From NCBI RefSeq assembly GCF_023065955.2, contig NW_026622808.1, positions 35,476,475 to 35,540,474 on the forward strand: a DNA stretch of 64,000 nt, read 5' to 3'. A program made the translations under genes and the position numbers. Below the pieces are notes generated by a model that searched no databases, was not told where the DNA came from, and saw nothing but the letters and a program-made list of their open reading frames with translations. The stretch is from Ursus arctos. Lineage: Eukaryota; Chordata; Mammalia; Carnivora; Ursidae. Shown piece after piece: positions 21,498 to 33,400 of the stretch (positions are counted from its first letter, which is position 1; the number at the start of each line of letters is the position of its first letter).

Positions 21498-24400
21498 ATG
21501 GCATCTGCGTGGTGGCCCTGCCTCATCTTGGCCCTGCTCTCTGGCTTGGCGGCCTCTGGCTTCCCGAGAAGCCCCTCGCGGCCACTGGGGGTAAGTCTGC
21601 CCTGTCTTTGCCATCCGAGCCTGTCACATGGACAGAAGCAACAGGATGGACCGTCCTCTATGCGCGGAGAGGAGGAGGAAAGAGGCTAGGCAGTGAGCTG
21701 CAGGGGACAAGGCTGGGTGTTGGGCTCTTAAATCTCCCTTGGCCTCTGTTTCCCCACCTGTCAAATGGGCGAGTACCATAAAGTGCTCACCTCAGCGAGG
21801 GGCTGTGCAGGTCCACACCCGAGACTGGAGTGCAGAGGACTCCAGGAAGGGCTGAGCTGAGCCTTGTGGGGTGCAGCGCTGATGGGGGTGGTCTGGGGGG
21901 AGACCTCAGGGGCTTGGGGTCCAGGGAAAGGCAAGGTGAGTCAGGGTATGTGGGGCAGGGAGAGAGCTGGTTTGGTTCTCCTAGCCCTGCTCCCCTGGGA
22001 AACCTGGAGACCTGCCCTATCCGGGCCCCAGTTTCCCCATCTACTTGGAGCCCTTCCTACCCTGAAGTGGCTCTGGGAGGGTCCTATGTCCAGAGGCCCC
22101 TCAAGGGGTATGTGTGTGTGGAGGGGGGAATCACTGCTGAACCCTGGCCTCAGTCCTAGCTTGCTCCCAGGCCATCGCGGCCTTGGCCTGATTCCCGTGT
22201 TTGTCTTTGCTTTTGCAGAAACGGAGCCTCCCGGAAGGGGTGAGAACTTTCACCAGGCATGGGGTGGGGTCTGGCAGGGCGGAATGGAGCTGGTTGCCCA
22301 ATAGCAGAAGGGGTGGGCCATAATGAAAGATCCCTCCCAGTTGGCAAACAGCTCCCAGCTCCCTGCCCTGGCAGACCCCATGGACTCAAGAGCCCTGGGA
22401 AAAAGTGCCACAGAAGAATGCTCTCGGACCTCTCAGGAAGCAGCACAGGACCGCTCTTCCACCAGCCCTGCCTCCCGTAAACACGCACCCAGCCCTTGCT
22501 GGTACCAGCTCCTGTGCGCAGGGCTGGAAACACACATCCTCACGAAGCCTCTTCATATCTTGCTCGACCCAGATGTCTCCCTAGACCTTCCCTCAGTCCA
22601 CCACCCCCACTGGAGAGAAGGTGTTGGGGACATGAAGGCCCTCTCCTCACCATCCCCTTGGCACAGGAAATAAGTGCCTGTCTGGGGACAAAATCAAGCA
22701 ATTACCAAAGGAGAGGAAGAGGGCTGGGGTGCGTGTGAACGTGATTTCTTTCCACGTGGAGGTAAGCAGGAAGAGCTAGGACAGGTGTTCCAGGGCCCGA
22801 GACGTGGTGTGGCTGGAGCACAGATGATCAGAGCGGTAGGACCTGACTGGAGGACCTTGGAGCCATGGGGATGACTGTCCTGAGGGTGATGGGGAGCACA
22901 AGAGGGTTTAAGTGGGAGACAGACAGGGTCAGACTTGGATTTTTATAAGCCCTCCCCCAGCTACAGTAGCTGCATGTACACAGATCCAAAGTCAAGGAGG
23001 CAGAGCAGGTGGCCCTCCCACTCCCTGTCCCCCTCCTCCCTCTTTACCCTCCCCCTTTCCCTCCCCCTCCCCCTCCACTTGGCACCAACACATGCACTAC
23101 CACCCAGCATGAAGTTCCTTCTCACGGGGCAAAACCCCTCCCTGAGTGGCTTCTCGGTGCTGAGCTCCAAGGCAGGCTGAGCTAAGGAGCGTGTGGGGCC
23201 AGGGAACAAGGAGAGACAAAGGCTGAATCAGCCAAGGCCCCTGCCCGCCAAGGAACCCCTGGTCTCCGAGGGGGAGAGAGGTGTTCAGAAAGGCCAGAGC
23301 GTTCCAGAATCAGGGTAGCCAACTGAATGTGAAGACGGAGGATGCCGTCCAGGCTTCAGACACGGTGACTGGGAAACTGGAGGGGCCACTTACCAGGCAG
23401 GGGCTCTGGGCTCTGCAGCGGGAGCCTGGAAGGAGCAGGCAAGTTGAAGGCCTGGTTTCCCAGGGGCCGATCACTGTCCCTTCCCGCAGGTCGTCAATGG
23501 CATCGAGGTCTACAGTACCAAGATCAGCTGCAAGGTGACCTCCCGCTTTGCTCACAATGTTGTCACCACCAGAGCCGTCAACCGCGCAGACACCGCCAAG
23601 GAGGTGTCCTTCGACGTGGAGCTGCCCAAGACAGCCTTCATCACCAACTTCACCTTGTGGGTGTCACCATGGCTGTTGGCTCCAGGCCGGGGGTGGGGGG
23701 ACCTGGCTCAGCATGACCCCCAGCTCTCCTTCCTCGCAGGACCATCGACGGTGTTACCTACCCTGGGAATGTCAAGGAGAAGGAAGTCGCCAAGAAACAG
23801 TACGAAAAGGCTGTGTCCCAGGGCAAGACAGCTGGCTTGGTCAAGTAAGTGGGTCCCCCTGGCTTTGGGAAGAATGTGTGGGCTGCAGGGGCTCTCAGAG
23901 ATGCAGACGACAACAGCCAATGTTATCAGTACTGCTCTTAGTCCGTGGTTACAGCAAAAGGTGCCCATGATTCTTCCAGCATTATCCCACATTGAAGTGG
24001 AGGCAAGAAGGCTCAGAGAGGGGAGGGGGTCTCCCACGGGGCTGGACCTGAGCCCACGGTCCAGGAAGGGTGGGCTGGCGCAGGTCTGCAGGGCGGTCTC
24101 GCACCCCATTCAGGGCCTCCGGGAGGAAGCTGGAGAAATTCACAGTCTCCGTCAACGTGGCTGCGGGCAGCAAGGTCACCTTCGAGCTCACCTACGAGGA
24201 GCTGCTGAAGAGGCACAAGGGCAAATACGAGCTGTACCTTAAGGTCCAGCCCAAGCAACTGGTCAAGCACTTTGAGGTAACCACCCTGCAGCCCCTGTGC
24301 AGGGGTGAAAGTGCAGGTGTGAGGGCGGGGGCGGGGTGTTGCCGGGAAGGGCCCCGGGGCAGACCTCAGAGCAGGGCTGAGAACGCAGAGGTCCAGCCCC

Positions 24401-27400
24401 ACCGTGGCTGAAGAGCGTCCGAGCTGGAAGCCGTAGGAAACGCTTAGTGGTGGGGTGTGGGGCATTAGATGGCAGGTGGTGGGAGAGCCTTGGGGTCACC
24501 GACCTGTCTCCGAGGCTTTGAGGTCATTTTCTTGGTGGGAGATACCAGGCTTAGCCAGCGGGAGTCATCTGGAGGCTGTCCCTGCACCCTCGCTGACCCT
24601 CTCCATCCCCTTGGCCTTGTTCTGGAAGCTGGCCTCTGCACTGTCGCCCAGCGACCCCTCCCTGCTCTTGCCCATTCCAGATCGAGGCAGACATCTACGA
24701 GCCCCAGGGCATCAGCACGCTGGATGCTGAGGCCTCGTTCATCACCAACGACCTCCTGGGCAGCGCCCTCAGCAAGTCCTTCTCAGGGAAAAAGGTGGTG
24801 TTCTCAGGCCCGGGGCGGGGGAGCAGGGGCAGGAACCCCGACACTAAAGGGACAAGTGTGAGCCCCGGGGCTTGGCTGAGAAGGGGGGGAAGTACCCACA
24901 TCCATCCTTTCTCCCTGGCCACCCAGCTCGGGAGGGGGTGCTGGAGGCCAGGCTAGTGCGGCTGAGGATCTGGGGTCCCAGCTGCCCTGGGGCGGAAAGG
25001 GCAACCATTTCTAAGGCCTGGTCTCATTCTACCTCGGGATGTGGGCAGGGCATGTTATTGTCCATTTTACAGATAAGGACACTGAGGCCAGAGGGAGTCA
25101 TTGAGATCTGCCGACTCCACGCTGAGGGGTGACAGATGAAAGGGAATCTCTTGGTGCTAATGGTTAGCTCCGGGTCCCAAGGCTGCCAGCTGTCCCAGGG
25201 GCCTTGTTCGTCACGCGCAGTGAATGAATAAATGTTCCATGAAGAGCAAACCTTAGTCGTTCGGGAATTCCCGGTCAGAGCCCAAGGAGCACCGGCTCAG
25301 AGTGCCGGCGGCTTCTGCAGGGCAGTGTGCTTGCCCTGGGCCCCCCGTCCTCTCCCTGAGTGCTCAGGAAGGCCAGGGCATGCCGGACGGCAGCTGCCCT
25401 GCCCAGGTGCCACCCGCGGGCTCCTGCTGTGGGGCTTTGCCTCCCTCCCGAGGGCAGGGCACAGTCAACAGGCCCCGGCCGAGCTGAGTGAGGTCCTCCG
25501 TCGCCTCCCCCAGGGCCGCGTGTCCTTCAAGCCCAGCATGGACCAACAGCGCTCGTGCCCAACCTGTACAGACTCCCTCCTCCACGGGGATTTCATCATC
25601 ACCTACGACGTGAACAGGGAGTCTCCGGCCAATGTGCAGGTACCTGCCCGGTGGCTCTGCTGGGCCGCTGGATCCTCTGTCGCCCTGATGCAGTGGGGGC
25701 TGGTGCAGGAGGGGCCGCGGCAGCATCTAGTGCCCAGACCCTCGGGCAGCCCAAGGCTGAGTTTCCTGCGCAGCTTGGGGATGACAGGCCATCCAGAGAC
25801 TTCGTGTGGCACCCCATGGTGGGTGGGAAAGAACAGCCGTTTTCTGGAGCTGGGAAATGTCTGGCTTCTATTTGCAAGAGTCACCAAAGGCACTTGCCTC
25901 CAGTCTCTCTCTCCCCTTCTCAGATAGTCAACGGCTACTTTGTGCATTTCTTTGCACCTCAAGGCCTCCCAGTAGTGCCCAAGAGCGTGGTCTTCGTGAT
26001 TGACGTCAGCGGCTCCATGCACGGTCGGAAAATGGAGCAGGTAATCTCCTCACTGCAGGTGGAGGGGAGGGGTGAGAGGGAGACAGATTTCTTTGTAAGT
26101 GGACAAAGCTGATGTTCCCGTGAAAGAGGAAGAAGGGGGGCAGGATTAAAAAAAAAAGGGGGGGGCACAGAGCAGCCGCCCCCTTTTGTTGTGGAAAGCA
26201 GAGGCCCCAGCGCCTGGGCTGGGAGGACAGAGAGCAGGCGGTCTGCTGCCCCCTCCCAGCCTCTCGTCTGCTGATCTGTCTCCTTCCCAGACGAAGGATG
26301 CCCTCCTCAAGATCCTGGATGATATGAAAGAGGAGGACTACCTGAATATCATTCTGTTCAGTGGGGATGTGACCATCTGGAGAGACAATTTAGTTCAAGC
26401 CACTCCCGAGAACATCCAGGAGGCCAGGACATTTGTGAAGAATATTCATGATCAAGGAAGTAAGAACGGAGGGGAGAGCAGACGCATGCCACCGCTGCCC
26501 TCGGCCTGAGCAGTCTGCCGTCCTCGTGCCTTAGGGCAGAGATTGCTGGTCCAAGCCCGGCAGACCCTAGCTGGGGGTAGCAGTGGGGTTGGGAAAGGTC
26601 TCAGGCTTGATATTGGGGTGTCTTCTTTGTGGGCTTGGGGAACCCTCTCCTCCTTTCTCTAACCCATGATGCTGGCGCCCCGCTAATCCCAGCAAGCTAA
26701 CGCCGTAGAAAGCCCTCATCCTGGGCTGTTTCTTAGAGAGAATGACAAGTGACGTCAATACGGCTCCCCTGACCTCCCAGGGAGCGGGCCTGGCGGTCCG
26801 TCTGGCAGTTTTCCAAACTGCTTTCATAACCACCTTCTGGCAGCCCCATGTGGCTGGTCCTTTTGTCCCCATTGAAAGAGTAAGTCATTCATCCACTACT
26901 CACTCAGTGTCTACTGAGTACCACCGTGCGTTGGCCAACGGGGTCCTTAGGCCCAAGAGCAGGGCCTGCTGTCCCGACCTCCTCCAGCCCGGTACCCTGA
27001 AGATAACCTCTCACGGTGCTGTCTCTCTGTCTGGTGCCAGTGACCAACATCAACGATGGGCTGATGAGGGCCATCAACATGCTGAACAAGGCCCGGGAGG
27101 AACACAGAGTCCCAGAGAGGAGCACCTCCATCGTCATCATGCTGACCGACGGGGACGCCAATGTTGGTGAGGCAGACGGCCATGGCTCCCCTGGCCGCCT
27201 CTCCGGCTCTGGAGCCGGCGTGCTGCGAGATCGTGGGTGGCTCTCCCAATGGCCTGTGAGCCCTTCAAGGGCAGGGCCCTGGCTCCCCCTGATGAGGACT
27301 ACCCCCTGCGCCCACATGGGCTCGGGGCCCTGACCCCACCCTGTCTGCACGAGCAGGCGTCCGATATCTCCAAAGATACCCAGCTCGTCGCCGGGCTGTG

Positions 27401-30400
27401 GCCGGAGTGTGAACACCCCTTTCTCCTGCAGGGGAAAGCAGACCCGAAAAAATCCAAGAGAATGTACGCAACGCCATTGGGGGCAAGTTCCCCTTGTATA
27501 ACCTGGGCTTTGGCAACAATCTGAATTATAACTTCCTGGAGAGCATGGCTCTGGAGAACCAAGGGCTGGCCCGGCGCATTTATGAGGATTCCGATGCCAA
27601 CCTGCAGTTGCAGGTATGCCTCATCTTGCACACCTCCGGGAACAGGGAGCTCATTACCTCCCCAGGCAGCTGTTCCACCAAGTGACACATTCACTTGTTA
27701 GAAAGAGCCCCCTCTTGGGCTCGCATGGACCTCTAGCTACCTCTTAGCCATCCGTGGTGGTTGATTTGTCCTCGGGCTACGCAGAACAGACCTGCTTCCT
27801 CTGTGGGATAGCCGGACCAAACACAGGGTCGAATGTGAATTTCTGGTAAGCAGTGAACAATTCTTTAGTGTAAGCGTGCCCTCAGTGTGGCCTGGCACGC
27901 TGTGTCCATTTGCTCGGCTGCTGTAACAAGGTGCCACGTGCTGGGGGGCTCCCACCACAGAAACCGACCACCTCGCCGTTCTGGAAGCTACAAGTCCGAG
28001 ACCCAGGTGTGGGCAGGGCTGCTTCCTTCTGAGGGCTGTGAAGGCAGAGTCTGTTCCAGGCGTCTCTTCCTGGCTTCTAGATGGCCACCTTCTCCCTGTC
28101 TCTCCACGTCATCTGCCCTGCGTGCATGTCTGTCTCTGGGTCCAAATTGTTCCCTTTTCAGAAGGACACCAGATGTATTGATTGGGACCCACCCCAAAGG
28201 CCTCATTTTTTTTTTTTACACTCCATCAAGTATATATTTTTTATTATTATGTTCAGTTGGCCAACATAGAGTCCATCTTTAGTTTTGGCTGTAGTGCTCA
28301 ATGCCTCATTAGTTGTGCTCATCACCACCTGTACCCTCCTTAATGCCCGTCACCCGGCTACCCATCCCCCCACTCACCTCCCTTCCGTAACCCTCAGTTT
28401 GTTTCCCGGGGTCCATAGTCTCTCATGGTTCATCTCCCTCTCTGATTTCCTCCCCTTCGTTTTTCCCTTCCTTCTTCTAATGTCCTCCGTGCTATTCCTT
28501 ATGTTCCACCTTCGAGCGAAGCCATCTGACAGTTGTCTTTCTCTGCGTGACGTATTTCACTCAGCAGAATCCCCTCCAGTTCCCTCCATGTCGATGCAAA
28601 TGGTGGGTATTCACCCTTTCTGATGGCTGAGTAATATTCCATTGTATACGTGAACCACATCTTAATCCATTCGTCTGTTGAAGGGCATCTCGGCTCCTTG
28701 CACAGTTTGGCTGTTGTGGACGTTGTTGCTCTGAACATTGGGGTCCGGGTGCCCCATCTTTATACTACGTCAAAGACATAGAATTCAAGTTTCAACTTAA
28801 GGCCTCATGTTAACTTGATTACATCTGTAACCACCCTAACACCCCACAAAATCACATCTTGAGATCCTGGGGGAAGGATCTTAACATATGGACTTTGGGG
28901 GTATGCAGTTCATCCCCTAACAGACATACTTATACTAAGGCTGAATTTGTTGTTTGCCTGATGTTCGAATTCAACAGCACGTCCTGTGTTTTCATTTGCT
29001 AAGCCTGCCAACCCCAGCCCTCCCCGGGGCAGGTGACGGTGCCCGCACCTCTGCAGTGGACCCCCTACACCGCTGCCTCATCTCTCTTTATCCTGTGCTC
29101 ACGCCCCATGTCACTTCCTCTGGTCAGCCTCCCCTCCTTCCCTTTTCTCTTTCTTATTTTCATTCCAACAAACAGTTCTCAAGCACGTTTTATGTGCCAA
29201 GAACTCTGTGCTTACCTTTCTGTTCTTCCCAGGCTCTACCTGGTGGGTGGGGGTGGGGGTGTCAGGGAAGCTCCCACAAACTGAAGGGCACACTCAGGGC
29301 CACAAGGAAGTGGAGATCAGGAGCCAGGTCCCGCCCCGCCTGGGGGACTTGACGCCTGGGAAGGCAGCAGGGGGCACCTGCCCTCCCCGTCCCCTCCACG
29401 TCTGCCCTGTGACCTGAGATGACCAGGTCCCCCTTCTGGACTCCAGGGCTTCTATGAGGAGGTGGCCAACCCACTGCTGACAGGCGTGGAGGTGGAGTAC
29501 CCCGAGAACGCCATCCAGGACCTCACCCAGAACGCTTACCAGCACTTCTATGATGGCTCTGAGATCGTGGTGGCTGGCCGCCTGCTGGACGAGGACATGA
29601 ACAACTTTAAGGCGGATGTAAAGGGCCACGGGGTGAGCTGGGCCAGGGCCGGAATGTGTGCTGTGGACAGGGGATCGGCACCAATGGGACTCTGGCCTCC
29701 TGGCTGACGGTCCCGCAGTGGTGGCCCTCGAACTGGGCCCACCTAGTCCAGGCCTCCAGCCCTCAAGCCTCTGGTCTCCTCTCCCCCCCACCTCAGGCCA
29801 CCAATGATCTGACCTTCACAGAAGAGGTGGACATGAAGGAAATGGAAAAGGCTCTGAAGGAGCAGGACTACATTTTCGGGAACTACATCGAGCGGCTCTG
29901 GGCCTACCTCACCATAGAGCAGCTGCTGGAGAAACGGTGATCCTGGCCACCCCTCCGATAGCCAGGCCCCACACCCGGGCCCCTGGCACTGGCCCACCAC
30001 CTACCGGGGCTTGCCCCTGTGCTGGCTATGCTCTGGGGGAGCCCAAGAGGAAGAAGACTCAGCCACGCCCGGGATGCACCCCTCCACGTGCGCTCCCAGC
30101 CGCCCTCCCCTCTTCTCAGCCCAGCCCCACGGAAGGGTGTTCCAGGAGCAGAGCCCAGCCTGACATCTGGGGCTCAAGCAGCAGCCTGGGAGCACCTCGA
30201 GAGCAGGGGCGGGCCTCAGCACCCTGTAGCCACCCATGGGCCCACAAGGATGGCGAGGCTGAACACAACTGAAGGCTGGGGACCCTTGCCCTCGGCCCCC
30301 GGAAGGCAGAGCTCGGGCCCATTTGAGAGTGCTGTGCCGGCCCTCCTTCTGGTGGGAAAAGCCTATAAAGTCCCTGGAGCAGGGGCTGGCACATGCTCCG

Positions 30401-33400
30401 TGCTCAGCACACGGACACTGTCATGAGTCATTGTTGTGATGCCATTTCAAGCCCCTTATATCTTATGGGGGGGAAACTGAGGCCCAGCCTCAGACACAGC
30501 CTGTCCATCTGTCCCAGGGAGCTGGTGAACCAGTCTTTTCTGAGCATTAGTGAGTTCTACCCTGGGAAAAGGCAGTCCTGGGCCACCTCCGGGGCTCTTG
30601 GCCTCCTTCTGGGGGTCAGAGCAGAGGAGGCCAGGCAGGGAACTGTTCTCCGGCTGACACCCCTGCCCGTCCTACAGCAAGAATGCCCATGGGGAGGAGA
30701 AGGAGAACCTCACAGCCCAGGCCCTGGACCTGTCCCTCAAGTACCACTTTGTGACTCCACTGACCTCCATGGTGGTGACCAAGCCTGAGGACAATGAGGA
30801 CCAGACAGCCATCGCTGACAAGCCTGGAGAAGGTGGGCATGGAGAGTGGAGGCCAGAACTCGAAGGCCTTCCAGACCTCGGGCCTTGGGTGCCCAGAAGA
30901 GGACTGAGCCAGGCTGGCGAGACCCAGACTTGCTAAAGAGGGGGAGGTCCAGGGAGCATAGAAGGAAATCTGGCCGAGGGTTGGGGAGGGTGTTGTGGAG
31001 GGAGTGAACCATCAGCATGGACAGTGGGGTGGGGGCGAATAGGAGCCTCTGGGTCTCTAAAGGGATATGAGTCAAGGGACACCTTGCCCAGGGTCATTTC
31101 AAGGAAAGGGACTTTGGCTGCAGCCTGCAAGTGCTCAGTTAGACAGGAAGAAGCACTTCCAGCTTGAAAGTTAGGCCCAGAGCATGAGCCCGGGGACTGT
31201 GAGAGGAAAAGGCCTGGAGCGCTGGAGGCTGGACCAGGCCTGCTCAACCAGACTCCAAGAGGGGACTCCTAAGTGTCCCCGCACCTGGGCGTGGGGAGTG
31301 GGGGGTTGGCAGAGGGAGGCATAGGAGGTAAAGAGCTAGTGCAGGCCAGGGCCCTGGCCTCTAGGAGCCCCTGGCTCCAGGGCACATGCTGTCACGAGTG
31401 GGGAGGCGTTTTCTGCTGGGAGGCCCACAGCCTGGGGCCGGGCGCCCAGGTACCAAGTTGGCAGTAGCGGCATCGACACCGGAGGTCCGGGGACCCTGGC
31501 ACATTTCTCCTCCTCCTCCCTTGCAGGGCCTGTGGACACAGAAGGTGAGCTCCAGCCAGCAGTTGGGCGGGTGTCCCAGGAAGGGGACAAGAGAGAACCA
31601 AGGACGCCTTTCCAAGTGCCCAGCCCAGGGAGGGGCCCTTAGCACACCTGCACTCAGGTCCCAGCGCTGCTGCCAACTCATGAGCCACCGCGGTCTGGGC
31701 TCTGCCCTCTCTGGGCCCATCAGGTCCTTGCTGGTTGTTTGGAGGTGGCTTCCCCGACTAAGGAGGGGCAATCAGCATGAGAGCCTTCTGTGCAAAGTTT
31801 AACAAATTCTCACGTCAGGCACTGACACTCCATGAATTCCACAGAGACCCCCTAAAGGAGTCCTCTCGTGGTTCCCATTTTATAGTGAGGAAACTGAGGC
31901 ATGGAGACGCTAAGTCTATCTGCTGGAGGACTTAGGCAGCAGGTGGCCCAGCTGGGACTTCAGCCCAGGCCCCTCACTGGCATTCATAGCATTCTGTGCC
32001 TCTCTTGTTATCAAATCGCATCCTCGCCCCCAGTAAGCCCCCTCACCCACCGGGCAGGGCCTCCCAGCCCCCAGCTGCCTGCTCCGCCGCCATTGACAGT
32101 GCAATCCGAGCAGCACATCTGGCCTGGCTCCCTGCTCTCCCCTCAGCACGGGGCCGTCCGATGCAGTCACTGGTGTGCACATGTGTGCGCATGAGTGTGT
32201 GTGGGGGGGGTGTTCCACCACCAAGGATAACAGACAGCTGTGAGCTTCTGGGAGAGGGAGTTCAGGTGTGTGGGATGGTGTCTGCTGTGAACATCATTCA
32301 CGACAGAGAAGCAGACGATCTCGTGACTTGCATTGTAGCCCCGTCACAATGCCCTGCCCGTGGCATAGAAACTACAGCCATCTTACCACCCGTCCTCGAA
32401 AGGCGTTCCCTGGGCATGCTCCCATTTCTAAAGTCTAAATGAGGAGTCACATCCCAATCCTCCATCTGTCAGGGTTGGGGCTCCACTGGAGACTGGTGGT
32501 CCCAGGACAGGCAGAAGGCATGGGGCTGGGGGAGAGGGAACCCTCAGACCCCACTCACGACTGCCCCTTGGCTTCTTTTCTCAGCAGCACGCTCCATGGC
32601 TTACCTGAGTGAGTATAGGCCAGGGGCCACAGCCCCCCCTGCCCAGAGGGCACTGCCCAGAGACTGGCCCTGTACCGCATTCCCTTCTGGAGTCTTCCCG
32701 AGTCAGCTCTCTGGAACAGGCAGATGGTTGGGGTCCTGAGGTGATGGGGGGTGGTTAGAGACCCTGGGGAAGCAGGAAGGGGAGGGGCATGAACCCAACT
32801 CTGGCTGGGGGTCCTGGCGCCTCCCCCAGCCTGCTTGTTTAGCTCAGCCTCTCTCCCTCTGTGTCCACAGCCAGCTACCAGCCTCCTCAGACGCCCTACT
32901 ACTACGGTGAGTGCCCCCCGCTCCTCCTGGGGTGAGGCCCAGGCCCCAGGACCCAGTGCCTCGTACCTGTTAGGAGTCTACCCACTGGGGCCAAGAGCGG
33001 AGGGGAAGCTCCCCCTGGAACCGTGATCCAGCCCTTTCTCTGATGTGCCTTCAGTGGACGGGGACCCCCACTTCATCATCCAAGTCCCGCAGAAAGACGA
33101 TGCCATCTGCTTCAACATCGATGAGGACCCAGGCACAGTGCTGCGCCTCATTCTGGACCCCGTCACAGGTGGGGGCTGCGGGCTGGGGCCGGGCCAGCTC
33201 CTCACTCTGCCCATAAGGCTCTGTCTTCGTGTGTAGCTTACACCCTGAGGGGGCTGGCCAGAGCCACAGGCTCACCCAGGCCCCAGGACCCGGTGGTGCT
33301 GGAGAGATGGCGAGGGGGAGGGTGGCTCGGATACAGCTGTGTCTGGGAGACAGTTTTTCCCTGGTCCAGAGAGGGGCAGGTCTGCAGCGTGGGCCCTCGG

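Noticed and set aside
28499..28738. 79-codon frame with a reverse-transcriptase-like tail
   Set aside because: It is the C-terminal remnant of LINE-1 ORF2 in a truncated copy, not a host gene.
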